Shown here piece by piece: positions 33,891-46,239 of a DNA stretch of 64,000 bases. The DNA comes from Dipteronia dyeriana. Taxonomy: Eukaryota > Streptophyta > Magnoliopsida > Sapindales > Sapindaceae. Under the pieces are notes generated by a model that searched no databases, was not told the origin of the DNA, and saw nothing but the letters and a program-made list of their open reading frames with translations. A program made the translations under genes and the position numbers. The DNA lies in contig CM065295.1 in NCBI GenBank assembly GCA_032871835.1, positions 40,112,360 to 40,176,359 of the forward strand, written 5' to 3'. The first letter of the stretch is position 1; each line of letters starts with the position of its first letter.

Positions 33891-34686
33891 AGCCTACACC
33901 AAAGTCTGCTAAAACTCATTCAATTAAACCTCAAGAAAAAAATGAATTTCAATAATGGAGGTCCATCTAATTCTCATCTTCATCTTCATCTTCCGACGAA
34001 GCGGAAGAGAAAATTTTGGCAGATCTTGATGCGATGGATGTAGAAGAAGAACAGATGCTTGCCCAACATGGACAATTCCAACAGGCCATGGCTTAGTATC
34101 TCAATCAATAAAACAATCCAGTGACACATGGTGGCTCAATTCCTGGTCATATAGTAATCAATCGAGACCGAAAAAGTTCTGATCGTCGTTTGTTCTAGAA
34201 CTATTTTACCGAGAATCCTCGGTACAATGATCAAATGTTCCGTCGATGCTTTCAAATGGGTAAGAGTTTATTTCTTTGTATTGTTGAAAAAGTTGAAGCT
34301 CGTGACAACTACTTTGTGCAACGAAGAGATAGTTTGGGTAGACTGAGTTTATCCACTCTTCAGAAAATAACAGTAGTATTTCAGATGTTGGCATATGGTT
34401 GTCCAGTGGATGTTACTGACAAGTATATTAAAATAGAAGAGTCCACAACAATTGAGTTTGAAGAGATTTTATCGTGCTGTTGTGGAGAAATTTACTGGTG
34501 AGTATCTAAGATCACCTAACGCTACTAACGTTGCAAGACTACTCTGTATTGGTAAAGATCGTGATTTTTCAAGAATGTTGGGTAGTCTAGATTGTATGCA
34601 CTGGAAGTGGAAAAATTATCCAACGGCTTGGGCAGGGCAATATGCAGGTCGTAGTGGATCCCCAACTATTATTCTAGAGGCTGTAG

Positions 34687-36602
34687 TGTTGGGAAAAGTG
34701 TCATAAGAACAAATGTTGTTAATTTTTTGCTGAAATATTATTGCTGAAATAATAATTGGATTGACATTTTATTTTATATTTGTGTACATTTAATATTATT
34801 AATATTGTATTAATAATATAAAATTCCATGATTATTGAATGTAATATTAAACATAGTACATAAGTTGTTATATACATGAGGATTATGTTTAATATAATAA
34901 TCTTAATTGTCTGTGATTGATAATTAAAGTTGGGATCTTTAATTAATTAAAATTACTAGTACGGTTCATTCCCATTAAGAATGGAACAGTTTTATCCGAA
35001 CTATTGATGTGGTGACATTAGAATGAGGGTACCTTGAATAATAAGATTATACAAGACATGGACACGATAAATTGAAATCTTTAATAATCTCCGACTTGAA
35101 ACAAACTATTCCAATTTATCAAATAGATGGTCATATATGGAACGATCTTAATCCTGAGTATTTAACAGACTCCTACTTATTGAATTGTGTCTTTTGACTT
35201 ACTCGGTGTGGTTTGCTCAAGATGTCAAACCTAAAACCTTGTATCTTGGAGACATGATGATATACTTAGTTTGGAATGATAATATACAAGATGAAATCCA
35301 TTCCTTCTTGATTGAAGTAGACAAACGGTTCTCTTGAGTAAATGATTCGGGTCTTGAACAATAGAGCGTTCAATTTATGATAAGATCATAAATAATTATT
35401 CATTAGAGAATCACGGGCACTCATGGATAAAGATGTAATTGAGAGGTCAACGAAATTGATCCTATCTCATATTACGAACTGTTTATGGAGGATTGATCTG
35501 TATGTAATGATTATATCAATGGACTGTTCGATTCATATTCTAGTAATTAACTCTATAATGACAAAAGTGCAGTTCTAGTTTTTTAGAGGAATAAATCTGG
35601 AATTAATAAATCTAATATTTAATTAAAGAGTTTGATTAAATATTAAAGATTTATTGGAGCTTGAAATTATAGGTTCATGTGTCCCTATGCCATCTCCATA
35701 ACACTGTATTGAATATCAAGTTATAATGACGAATGAGGCTCAGTGATTCATTTAGAATTAATGATTTATACATAAATGAGTTAATGGTGGGCGGTGGTGA
35801 CTTTGTGCACCACCCACCAAACTCTTTTTTTGTTGTTTATTATTTGTTACATAAAGAGCTAAGCTCTTGTTAAAGATAGGTGAAGAAAAAAAAAACAATA
35901 AAAGCAAACGTTCATGGTTCTAGTTTGTGTTTTTACAACGCCACCATGAAGTCTTTTTGTTCTGACAATGAAAATATTTTTTGTGTTGTTTTCTTCACAC
36001 ACATTTAAAGCAAGTGGAATTGAAGCTCCTACTCTATGCCTTTTTAAGCCACCCACCCTATCTCTCTCGTTTTATAAAACCCACAAAGAAGAAAGAACAA
36101 AAATAAGAGAAAGGGTTCTTTTTTTTTGTGAGAAAGAGGAACAAAGAAGAGTTCTTTGTTCTTTGTAAAGAGATCTATATAAAGAAAGAAAATAAAGTTT
36201 TTTTTTATACTAGCCTCTAAAGAATATTGTGAATGAGTCTCTCAATATTTTTCTTGTTGTCTCAAGAGTTGAGTACACAACTTGAATAGAAATTTGAGAG
36301 TCAAAATTTCTGTTGAATACCGAGACGTCCACCCGTTGGTTCTTTTGTGTTAGAGATTCGGTGTGAAAGAACTTGGTTCGAAGGAATCACTAAGATCCTA
36401 GAGTGGAAGAACTTGGATCAAGGGAATCACGAAAAGTCTACAAGGGTAACTATTTCTTTCCTTACTATTTCAAGTTTAATATTAGAATCAATATAATCAC
36501 AACGATATGGTTAAATCTATTTTGGTTATATGAAAATTTTTAAAACAGGGCCCACCGCCCTTCCTTTATGAGGATGTCGGTTTTCGGTTCCTGGAACCAA
36601 CA
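34687..36602 (+). mobile_element. Solo LTR, 1916 bp, target duplication TGTAG
   Basis: Starts TGTTGGGAAAAG, ends CTGGAACCAACA, and is flanked by TGTAG at 34682-34686 and 36603-36607. It splits the transposase frame between EAV and DYDLW. A TATA-like TTTATAAAACCC near 36071 gives plus orientation. There is no primer site or coding region, hence a solo LTR. Probably copia, by its ending. Confidence 0.85.
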
Positions 36603-36672
36603 TGTAGTTGATTATGATTTATGGATATAATATGCATATTTTGGTTTGCCTAGTATGAACAATGATATTAAT

Positions 36673-36769
36673 GTGTTGGAGGCATCCCATCTTTTTTCCA
36701 ACCTCGCTCAAGGTATTGTTAAAGTGTTGGATGCATCCCATCTTTTTTCCAACCTCGCTCAAGGTATTG
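36673..36769 (+). repeat. 51-bp in-frame tandem duplication in the transposase
   Basis: GTGTTGGAGGCATCCCATCT starts unit 1 at 36673 and, with one change, unit 2 at 36724. The period of 51 keeps the frame and repeats VLEASHLFSNLAQGIV. Confidence 0.85.
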
Positions 36770-37539
36770 CTCATCCAGCTCATTATATCATTCAATGAAA
36801 AGAATATAACATGAGTTATTATTTAGCTAATGGTATATACATAAAATGATCTACGCTTGTACAAACTATTCACAAGCCACGTGGTCCTAAAAAAAATTAT
36901 TTGCAATGAAACAAGAAGGCTGTAGAAAAAACGTAGAACATGCATTTGGAGTTCTCCAATCATGATTTGCAATTGTGGCAGGACTGACGCGCTTTCGGCA
37001 TAAACATATTTTACATGATATAATGACTACGTGCATTATTATGCACAACATGATAATAGCGGATGAGCGTGATGTTGATGCATCAATTGATGATCATATG
37101 GAAGCACCAACTCCAAAAGTTGAGATGGTGTTAGTTGAAAATATCCGATTTCAACAATTTCTAGCTCGATATAGAGAAATCAACGATAAAGACGCTCTCA
37201 TTGCACTATGAAATGCCTTAATAGATTATTTGTGGGATGAATATACTAATTCAGATAATTAGATGATGATCAATATGTACTTTTATTTTTATGTTTTTTC
37301 TTTTTTATTTCTTGAAATATAATGTTCAAGTTATTTAATAATAAATGCATACTTTTACCTAATGAAATTTAATTTCTTTTCATGTATTAATTTCACATTT
37401 TCTTATCATATTGTAATATTATGTTAATTGGTGAAATGTTAATTGTGTTGAAATGTTAAAAAAGGGGAAATAAATGAAATATTATGAGGAATATTCTCTT
37501 TAGTGTAAAGTTTGGTGTAGTGGGTTGGAGATGGAATAG

Positions 37540-37568
37540 TAAAATAGTGCAACAGTTGCACTATTTTA
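37540..37568. repeat. Perfect palindrome at the right end of Harbinger
   Basis: AAAATAGTGCAAC and GTTGCACTATTTT are exact reverse complements around one A, about 45 bases inside the right terminus. A smaller one, ATGCAA-AAG-TTGCAT, follows. Confidence 0.85.
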
Positions 37569-37612
37569 ATGCAAAAGTTGCATCAAAAAAACTATTCGTG
37601 TTGGAGATGCCC

Positions 37613-38236
37613 TGAGTATGCTTCCCTTTTGGTTGTCTTCAAATTAAAGAAAAACTTTGTGAACTAAATAGGAATTTACAAAGTGAAGTGATATTTCCTT
37701 GTATTTAGATTCGATCTTCTATTGGACTGTTTCTGAGAAGGGCTTTGCTGTTAGCTACCCATTATTAATGTATAAATTGGTGTTTGGCTTATTTTGCAAT
37801 TTGCTTGTCATCTTGTTTTTGTAAATACTGATTCCAAAATAAACATGACTGATATCTGGAAAACAGAAAGCAACAACACTAGAAAATCACGTTAGAAAAC
37901 AGTGTTAGAACTGAGGCATGTGTTTCACATGTTGTCTTTAAGACAATTTCGCAAGGCAACACCGTATGTTCTAAATTTCTAGTATAGGATAGGATTCATG
38001 ATTTTTAGCCTTTTATTTATGATTTTGTTTTGTTATTATTTTTCTCTTTTATGAACTACATCTTGATGTGTATTTTTATTTGATGTTATTGAGTCATTGA
38101 CCTTATGCTATGAATTTCTATTTTTTGTTTATTTAATTGAGGCTTTCGTCTCGCATGGCTAAGGTAAATCGACTCGGTACCCGATTTAGCGTTTCAAAAG
38201 CTTGGATAGGATAAACGTATCTAGTTTTAGCTATAG
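37613..38236. other. Spacer between Harbinger and Helitron
   Basis: No gene or repeat recognised. It is less AT-skewed than its surroundings and may be old host intergenic DNA. Confidence 0.4.
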
Positions 38237-38805
38237 CCTATACTATAATAAATAAGATTTAATATAACTTTTCTTTTGCATCGTTGTTTCAAGCATACCT
38301 TTTAGGTTGGAAGTGGCATTTTCAACCGTAAAAGAAATTAAAGGAAATTTCTCAAGGGGGACATCACTAAATATTATAAAGTAAAAACCATGGTGGGAAA
38401 GTCCTACCATGTGTCTCATTTAGATGGTATCTAAAATTTGATTTATTTTGATACTTAGCAATACTTTCCTCTTTTAGTAATTTTTCATCTTAAATTGATT
38501 TTGACATTTGTCAATTTTTATGTGCCATATGTTTTGTATAATTAAAAAAAAAACAATAAAAAAATCAATTAGCATTAATAGCTTTTCTTCTCCCAAAGTA
38601 TGATATTCTCCCAAAACTCCTATTCTCCCAAAGCATCAATAAGCTTTTCTTTTCTCATCAATTATTTTCATTTTTGATCTTTTCACTTTCTTCTTCCCAA
38701 AGCTCTTTTTTTCCTAGAAATATTATATGGTTTGTCTTTTTTTGGATATACCCAAAAATTATTGCCACTTTCAATCTCTTATCTTCTTTTCCTATACCCG
38801 ATTAG
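38237..38805 (+). other. Helitron 5' noncoding region
   Basis: Has TTGGAAGTGGCATTTTCAAC and ACCATGGTGGGAAAGTCCTA, text I associate with the 5' part of plant Helitrons carrying RPA genes. No coding sequence. Confidence 0.45.
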
Positions 38806-39284
38806 TGGTGTAAATATGGAACTGGCCTGGATGGGCCGGCCCGCTCGGCCTGCCATTCCTTGGTAGGCCGTGCATAGCATGGCCCGCCTAGGGGGGTGCA
38901 GTGCCAGGCACGGCCCACATTGATGGACTGTCTCGGGCCCTAGATTGAGGCACGCCGTGCTGGCCCGGCATGCTTGGCCAGCGTGCCATGCCCAACCGTC
39001 GGCACGGCGGGCCCATTTATATAAAAAAAAACTTTTAAAAACATATTTTATTTATAAAATATGTTTTAAAGATAAATGATATTGAAGAGTATTGAACCAT
39101 GGTTCAAAACCCTTGTTTAGATAAATAAGTTTTCATTTATCTTTTCTTCCTTTTTATATTGATTAGACATCTCTTCAATACTCTTATTTATCCGATGTGG
39201 GATATGAGATTAAATACAACTATGGTTATAAGAAATTACTATAACCAATATTATAGAAGAATACTATGTGAATGATATTTAAAG

Positions 39285-39290
<6 letters not shown>
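38806..39290. mobile_element. hAT-like non-autonomous fragment
   Basis: Begins near TAGTGGTGTAAATATGG and has a 190-base GC-rich block of GGCCC, GGCACG and GGCCGGCCCG words in very AT-rich surroundings. Such GGCACGGCCC-type subterminal repeats are typical of plant hAT elements. Ends at or before the (TA)n tract at 39287. Limits are approximate. Confidence 0.4.
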
Positions 39291-39320
<30 letters not shown>

Positions 39321-39399
39321 TTTTGTTCATAGAAGGAAAAGGTGAAAATTATTGTGTAATAATATAATATTAATAGATGGTTTATTTGATTTTGTTAAT

Positions 39400-41060
39400 T
39401 ACTATTATTATTATTCATAAAAAAAATGATCCATGAATTGTTCCCATGATTACTCGTTTAAATTACTTCAACATGACTAAAGTCATGAGAAGTGAGAAAA
39501 ACATGAAATAAAAACCAAAATTAAGAGATTGTGTGCTTATTTGTGCCTATTAATAGGGATTGTATGTATATTTCAATATTTTTTACTATATAGAGAATAG
39601 AAATTGTTAAAAAAAATAATATAAACATTAAATTTTGTTTATTATTATCATTATTTTTCATATAAAAGATTGATTCGTAACAATTTTGTTAATTATTAAT
39701 ATTAATTTCCGTGAATTGTTTCTATAATTACTCCTTTAAATTACTTCAACATAAATAAAGTCATGGGAAGTGAGAAAGATATGAAACAAGAACCAAAAAT
39801 AAGAGATTGTATGTATATTTTTACCTATTAACAAGGGATTGTATGCATATTTCAATATCTGTGTCTACAAAAAGAATAACAAAAGTTATGAGAAGTGAAA
39901 AAGACTTGAAACAGAAACCAAAATTAAGAGATTGTATGTATATTTATGTTTATTAATAAGGGATTATATGTATATTTCAATATTTGTACCTATATAGAGA
40001 ATAACAATCGTTAAAAAAATAATAAAAACATTAAATTTTGTTTATTATTATCATTATTTTTTTATAAACAAATTGATTCATATAAATTTTGTTAATTATT
40101 AATATTAATATCCATGAATTGTTTCTATAATTACTCATTTAAATTATTTCAACATGAATAAAGTCATGGTAAGTGAGAAAGATATGAAATAAGAATAAAA
40201 AATAAGAGATTGTATAAATATTTTTACCTATTAACAAGGGATTGTATGTATATTTCAATATATGTGTCTACATAGAGAATAATAAAAGTCATGAGAAGTG
40301 AGAAAGACTTGAAACAGAAACCAAAATTAGGAGATTGTATGTATATTTGTGTCTATTAATAAGGGATTGTAGGTATATTTCAATATTTGTTCCTATTTAG
40401 AGAATGACAATCATTAAAAAAATAATATAAACATTAAATTTTATTTATTATTATCATTATTTTTCATAAAAAAAATGATTCATATCAATTTTGTTAATTA
40501 TTAATATTAATATCCATGAATTGTTTATATACTTACTCCTTTAAATTACTTCAACATATATAAAGCCATGGAAAGTGAGAAAGATATAGGGGCCAAAAAT
40601 AAGAGAATGTAGGAATATTGTTACCTCTTTACAAGGGATGGTATGTATATTTCAATATCTGTGTTTACATAGAGAATAATAAAAGTCATGAGAAGTGAGA
40701 AAGACTTGAAACATAAGCCAAAATTAAGAGATTGTTTGTATATTTATGTCTATTAATAAGGGATTTATGTATATATCAATATTTGTCCCTATATAGAAAA
40801 TAACAATCGTTAAAAAAATAATATAAACATTAAATTTTGTTTATTATTATCATTATTTTTCATTAAAAAATTTGATTCATATCAATTTTGTTAATTATTA
40901 ATATTAATATCCATGAATTGTTGCTATAATTTATCCTTTAAATTACTTCAACATGACTAAAGTCATTGAAGTGAGAAAGATATAAAACAGCCACAAAAAA
41001 TAAGAGATTGTATATATATTTCAATATATGTGTCTACATAGAGAATAACAATCGTTAAAA
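39400..41060 (+). repeat. Tandem array of about four 400-bp units
   Basis: The word AACATTAAATTTTGTTTATT recurs at about 39624, 40027, 40427 and 40824, giving a period of 397-402. Each unit holds two related halves around AAGAGATTGTATGTATATTT and CTATTAACAAGGGATTGTATG. Very AT-rich, noncoding, inside the Helitron upstream of the RPA gene. Copies differ by scattered substitutions and small indels. Confidence 0.85.
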
Positions 41061-41538
41061 TTTATCCACCAAACATATGCCATCCTCTATGCCGTAATAA
41101 TTGTTTTATTTATTTAGCTTCTTCTTCCTATACCCAATGCAAGATCATCTCTCTCTAAATACATAGCACAATATTTTTCTATTTTTAATTTCTTCATTTT
41201 CTTTTTTCTGAATTCCTATTAATTTATCATAATTCTCACTCTTCTCGATACAATTTCATCTCGATAATCAACAAGTGATTTATTTATACACTCTACACTA
41301 TACAAGTTTATCCATGTTACTTATAACTGAGCTATAAAATGGTTTCAATCAATGGAAACCCTTTGTAGTAGTCTCATCTGAATCGAAACTCAAGCACAAA
41401 ACACTCAAAGGTATTTCTCTTTTCTCTTTCCAGTGATTATTTTATTCCTCACACCAAACTGAGATAAAAAAATATTATAACAATTTGATAATGGTATTTC
41501 TCTTCTCTGTCTGAAGGTTGTTCTTTGATTCTTTCATC
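41061..41538 (+). other. Upstream region of the RPA-like gene
   Basis: No gene. CT-rich, leader-like words (CTCTCTCTAAAT at about 41150, TTTCTCTTTTCTC near 41415) precede the ATG at 41539. Confidence 0.4.
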
Positions 41539-44001
41539 ATGGCTGGCTCAATTAATTTTATTGTTGACCTTACCCCTTCAAAAGACGAATGGACGATCAA
41601 AGCTTGAGTGATTCAGCTTTGGAAACAGCCTAATTTTATGCAACTTGAATTGAGAGACAATATTGAGTTGGTACTTTTAGATGAGAATCTATTATCTAAA
41701 ACCATTTACGTTTATGTTTTCTATTTTTAATTTATGTTTCATGTTTGAGTTTGAATTTATTATTCTTCTTTATTCTAGGGTGGAAGGATCCAAGCTTATG
41801 CTAGAGGTACTCTTCGGATCAAGGATCAATTGGTTGAAGACATCGTTTACGAATTCTCTAACTTTGAAGTGCCTTTGAATACACAAATATATAAACCAAT
41901 AAGGCATGTATACAAGCTGACCTTCAACTTATGAACAATATTAACTTTGGTACCAATATCAACCATTCTCATGTATGGGTTTTCCTTTGTCGATTTTGAT
42001 GACATTGCCAATTAAACAAAGGAAGATGCTTATTTAGTTGGTAAGTTCATCTTATGATAGTTTATATATTATTTGATAATTTGATAATTTAATATTTCCT
42101 AACTCTGCCTTAATATACATTTTAAGATGTAATTGGATTGCTTACTGGTGTTGGTGGTTTGAAAGAACTTATCATTAATGGAAAGAGAACAAATATGGTT
42201 GAAGTAGAGTTGGACAATCTTAGGTTGGTACTCTCTCTTTTGGTTCTCATTCTTATATGATTATCTATACTAATTCTTTTTTATTTCAATTGCAAAAAAA
42301 TTATTTTATTCTTTTCTCATTGGTACAAAAATGAAGTGCACTTTATGGGAAGGAATTGTTGATCAATTGCTTTCATTTATGAATTATAGTATTGTTGGAC
42401 CTGTTGTTGTTATCGTATAATTTGCCAAGATGAAAATGTTTAGAGGTATCATGTTTTCTATTTTTACAACTTATTATGATCATGTTTTTATGAAATAGTA
42501 TTTTGTAATTTTAAAAAAATGGTAGGTTTGATGAGAATATCCAATACAAAGTTCAGTTCGCGGTTGTTCATTAATGTTGAACTCTATAAGGATATGAAAT
42601 TTAAAGCTAGGTAGGTGTCTAATATTTGTTTTGATTGAAGTATGCAATTTATGTTTACTTATATTTGAATCTCTTTAATTACTAGAATTCTTTCTGGAGA
42701 ATACTCGAGCACATATTCATTGAGTCAGTTGCAGACACCATCATCTTACTCAATGTCCAATGACTTCCTTAATCAAACTGTGAGGAAGACCATTGTTGAA
42801 CTTAAGACTGTAGAGAGGTTATTCAGATATTTAGTTCTTTTTTTTTATCTCGTGTTGGTTTATTTCCTTTAGTAAATGCCATTTATTATGTGAAAATTGT
42901 AAATTTTATTATGTAGGAAATATCTTGTGTGACTGTTGCTACCATTAAGAAAAATCAATCTAAGTTGAACCGGTGGTATAAGGGGTGTAAATGTAAGAGG
43001 TGCATTGGTGGTGTTACTCTGGATTTTGAAAAGTAGTATTGCAAAAAATGCAAGAATCATTGGCCAAATTATGTTCTAAAGTAAAACTTGTCCTCCATTC
43101 ACAACTTTTGTTTCTATATTCATATATTTAAAATTTAACTTTATTTCTCATAACTCATCTTCTGTTTTTATGTTAATTAGATTTTGCAATCAAATTAGAG
43201 TGGTAGACGAGACTTATACTGCTTCTTTCGTTATATTTGACAAAAAGGATATGAATATTTTGAAGATTTTGGTACCCGATTTGCTTGAAGTACATATCAG
43301 AAGAGTAAATTCATCTATGTTATTAATAAAACATATTTCAATAACATAGTGTAATCTTGGATGGTTTATATGATTTCATTTTTTTTTTATTTTAGGGTGG
43401 TGATCTAGCCAAATATCCTCATAAACTGGATGTTTTGCAAGATAAAACTTTTCTCTTCAAAGTTAACATTAAAAAATAAAACATCCTTTAATTGGGAGAA
43501 TCCTATTTCCAAGTAGGAAAGGTATGCACTGGCGAGAGCATCATTGAAGATTTTGCTAAGGAAGTGAAAGCAAATGAGGTTTGTAAATTTTGTTATAAGT
43601 TTCTGTCATAATGTGTGTTGTTTTGTTTTAATATATTCTTTATGATTGAATCTACCTTATCCTCTTAAAAGGATGCTTGTGACATAAGGAACTCTTTTGT
43701 TGATAATCAACAACTTTCAGATGATGATAGTCTAAAATTTTTGGTAATATTTATTTTTTAAATTTTAATTTTCATGTTATGATATCCTTATGGACGTTAT
43801 GGTTGAGTTATGTTAATGATATTTCGATTATCTATTCAGGAGACCAATTCCCAGACTTGTGATAGTGTGACATATTTTGCCACACCTTTGAAGAGGAGTT
43901 ATGCTGAAGTTGAAGGGAATGGAACTGTTGATGATGAAGGCGAGTTGTCCTCTACTAAGTCGAAACTACAATTGATCAATATAAAGGTTGAGAAAGATTG
44001 A
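41539..44001 (+). pseudogene. Helitron RPA1-like single-strand DNA binding protein, decayed
   Basis: Resembles the large subunit of replication protein A, carried by plant Helitrons and thought to bind the displaced strand. Exon 1 MAGSINFIVDLTPSKDEWTI has a TGA soon after. Further exons give GRIQAYARGTLRIKDQLVED, VYKLTFNL, DVIGLLTGVGGLKELIINGK, SNTKFSSRLFINVELY, TYSLSQLQTPSSYSMSNDF and a zinc ribbon CKCKRCIGGVTLDF...YCKKCKN (about 42985-43050, one stop inside). Then come IRVVDETYTASFVIFDKKDM, DVLQDKTFLFKVNI and FATPLKRSYAEVEGNG, to the end at 44001. Introns with GT-AG ends separate these blocks. At least five stops show it is dead. Confidence 0.8.
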
Positions 44002-44860
44002 TGGTCAAGTAATTAAAGATTTGAACGACAATCTATTAAGATAGAGAATAATTGATACTATAGTTGCATAAGAGTTTTTATGAGTGTCCTTTTGAGTAGA
44101 AATCCATTGTGTTTTATAAATATTATGTTATGTTTAATGACTTTGGTTGAGTCACTATAAGCTCTATTTATGGACTTTGTATTGCCTTTTCTTTAGTGTT
44201 ATGTTTTGTATTAGCATTTTGTGCCTTTGTTTAAGTGTCAGATATGCCATAATGATCAAAATGACTAACTTCTGTTGTGGTGCAAAAATTTACATGCTTT
44301 TACTGGGTTTTTTTTGTTATATTTCAAATGGTAGTTGGAATGTGTGATATTGGAAATTGGCATACAAGATAAATTGGTCCATATGTAATTAGCCTATGAT
44401 TAAAGGGAACATGTTCATAGCTGTAATCTCCTTATTACTTCTGGATGCAACCAAGCAATAATTTTTTTTATAAGACCCTATATAATAAATCGCAATAAAT
44501 CATTTGAACTCTAATTTTATACATCATCATATATTGTCATAGCAACTGAAAACTAAATCTTTAATATTATAATATTTTCCTACCAATTGTCATTTTGTTG
44601 GCCAGATTAGATATCTAATTAACATAATTAACTTAAACAAAGTAGCACTTTCATTGAAAAAGTAACTATAATTAATAGTGTCACCTTAATTTCTGTTATC
44701 TATTACTCTTCTTTGTTGGTGGTATTCCTTTAATATATATTTTTTAATTTCTTGAAATTATCTACCATATGTATATTGATATCACAAGCTAAAGCAAACC
44801 ATAAATAAATACCAACTTCTCTTCTTTTTAAAATTACCTTATATATATGTTTGCAATTTT
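44002..44860 (+). other. Spacer between the RPA-like and Rep/helicase genes
   Basis: AT-rich with no supported gene. It probably holds the 3' end of the RPA transcript and the promoter of the Rep/helicase gene. Confidence 0.4.
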
Positions 44861-44864
44861 ATAA

Positions 44865-46200
44865 ATGTTCTCATGTTTAAATTATTATTTTTCAATTCAT
44901 ATGGTGTTCGATTAAACAAAGAAGCTGACAAAAAAATAGTAAGAATGAGAAGAAAATCTGATATGTTACAAAAGGGGTCAAGTCTAGAGTCTTCATGTAC
45001 TTCTATTAAATCCATTCCAATTTCTATAATTTCATGTCATACAAGCCCTCCTATTAACAAAATGTTTTAAAGTGATATTTCAAACGGTATACATTAGAAA
45101 CATTTAAGCAAACCTTACTTACATTCGTATATCTTACTTACATTGTGGTGTTTGTTATTAGTAGAATATTTATTACCCTAACTAAATATATACATCTTCC
45201 CATCTTCCTGTATAAGCTCAAATCAAATTAAAGGTTATTTAGTTCAACAACTTTTTTTTATGTTACGTTTTCCTTTGTATATGTTTTTAAGAATGTAACA
45301 CATTTTAATTTTTTTTTTTTTCAGATGGTGTACAAAAAAGCAAGGAAGATGAGAAGAAAGCAGCAACACATAGGAGAAAGTCTATTATGTTATAAAAGCG
45401 ATGCAATTCTCATCGGTGTCCAAGTACTCTTATTCAATCTATTTCAAATTCTGCAGTTTCAAGTCACCCCCCCCCCCCCCCCCCCGGGACGTTCAGTGGT
45501 GTGTCAAATGGTATGTTTAATTAATAATATTTATTTTAGTTTGCTAACATACTGTGACATGTTCCATCTATATTTGTAGTTAATACTTTTTGAAATTGCT
45601 ATCAAATTTCTGCTTAACTTTTTAATTCTTTGAATTGATTTTAAATTCTTTTTTCTCCTCTATTTGCAGTTTTGAATTTGAGTGGAAATTCATACTTACC
45701 CCATCTCATCCTTAATAGTAATTCCCTTTAGCATTCTATTTCAACATCTAACATTCCTAATCCCTCTGACCATTTACTTGAAAAGACCATGGCATACAGT
45801 CATGAATTCGATCAATGCTTCAAGAGTAAGGTATATTTCTACCTATCCCATACAATCATTTTATATTTTGATAGCTGAATAATGTTTTGATTTTATAGTT
45901 TTTTTTATCTTAGAGTTTTTCTTATTGTTTTGATCTTAGAGTTTTTTTATGACCATAAAGTTTTTTTTATTGTTTTGATCTTAGAGTTTCATTCTTTTTT
46001 TTTTATCTTCCATTTTTTTTATTGTTTTGATCTTAGAGTTTTTTTTACTGCTAAAACTGAGAAACTTGTCATTCGAAGCAGCAGAACTATCCAATCCATT
46101 TCACACAATGGGTCCAACATATTTAACGAACCTCTGATTAGTGAAGTAGAAAATTTACAAGCTTCTAATGTTTCCAGTTACATGAAATTAAGGGTTCGTA
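44865..46200 (+). pseudogene. Helitron Rep/helicase N-terminal exons, first tandem copy
   Basis: Short exon-like blocks in series. Module a (44890-45070): RLNKEADKKIVRMRRKSDML then SIKSIPISIISCHTSPPINK. Module b (45325-45500): the same kind of basic motif, KARKMRRKQQH or, in frame +1, TRRKSIML, ending at a run of 19 C. Then FEFEWKFIL (about 45675) and AKTEKLVIRSSRTIQSISH with FNEPLISEVENLQASNV (46040-46190). The basic RMRRKS motif and serine-rich tails are typical of the N-terminal part of plant Helitron Rep proteins. The same set recurs at 46240-46490 and 48365-49700. Confidence 0.6.
45467..45485 (+). repeat. Run of 19 C
   Basis: Follows AAGTCA in module b. The sister copy at 48940 has AAGTCAAGCAACTCCCCCA, so the run replaces normal sequence. 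Slippage or an assembly fault are both possible. Confidence 0.8.
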
Positions 46201-46239
46201 GATTATCTCCTCTACTTTCTTTAAAATTACCTTATATAT

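Larger units (their letters stand above)
33942..37262 (+). pseudogene. Harbinger DDE transposase, split by a solo LTR
   Basis: Begins about 33942 with a shift near the start, then EKILADLDAMDVEEEQM. After two stops comes YNDQMFRRCFQMGKSLFL and VEARDNYFVQRRDSLGRL (34220-34345). A shift near 34465 leads to VARLLCIGKDRDFSRMLG and SLDCMHWKWKN (first catalytic Asp), ending AGRSGSPTIILEAV. The LTR (34687-36602) sits here. The rest resumes NNDINVLEASHLFSNLAQ (second Asp), with a 51-bp in-frame duplication, then VEHAFGVLQS (catalytic Glu), FRHKHILHDIMTTCIIMHNM and ends DEYTNSDN. All three DDE residues survive although the gene is dead. Confidence 0.85.
31546..37612. mobile_element. PIF/Harbinger DNA transposon, decayed, with nested solo LTR
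   Basis: Termini: left GAGCTTCTCCAA (31546), right the reverse complement of GGGCATCTCCAA (37603-37612). These match the usual plant Harbinger end. Inside are two divergent pseudogenes, a Myb/NAM-associated protein on the minus strand (32090-33087) and the DDE transposase on the plus strand (33942-37262), as in autonomous Harbingers. Palindromes lie near both ends. The 3-bp target duplication is not clear (TAA or AGA against TGA). 1916 bp of the length is a solo LTR. Confidence 0.85.

Noticed and set aside
39400..41060. CRISPR-like array
   Set aside because: Units are about 400 bases, related along their whole length, with no spacers. This is a plant nuclear tandem repeat.
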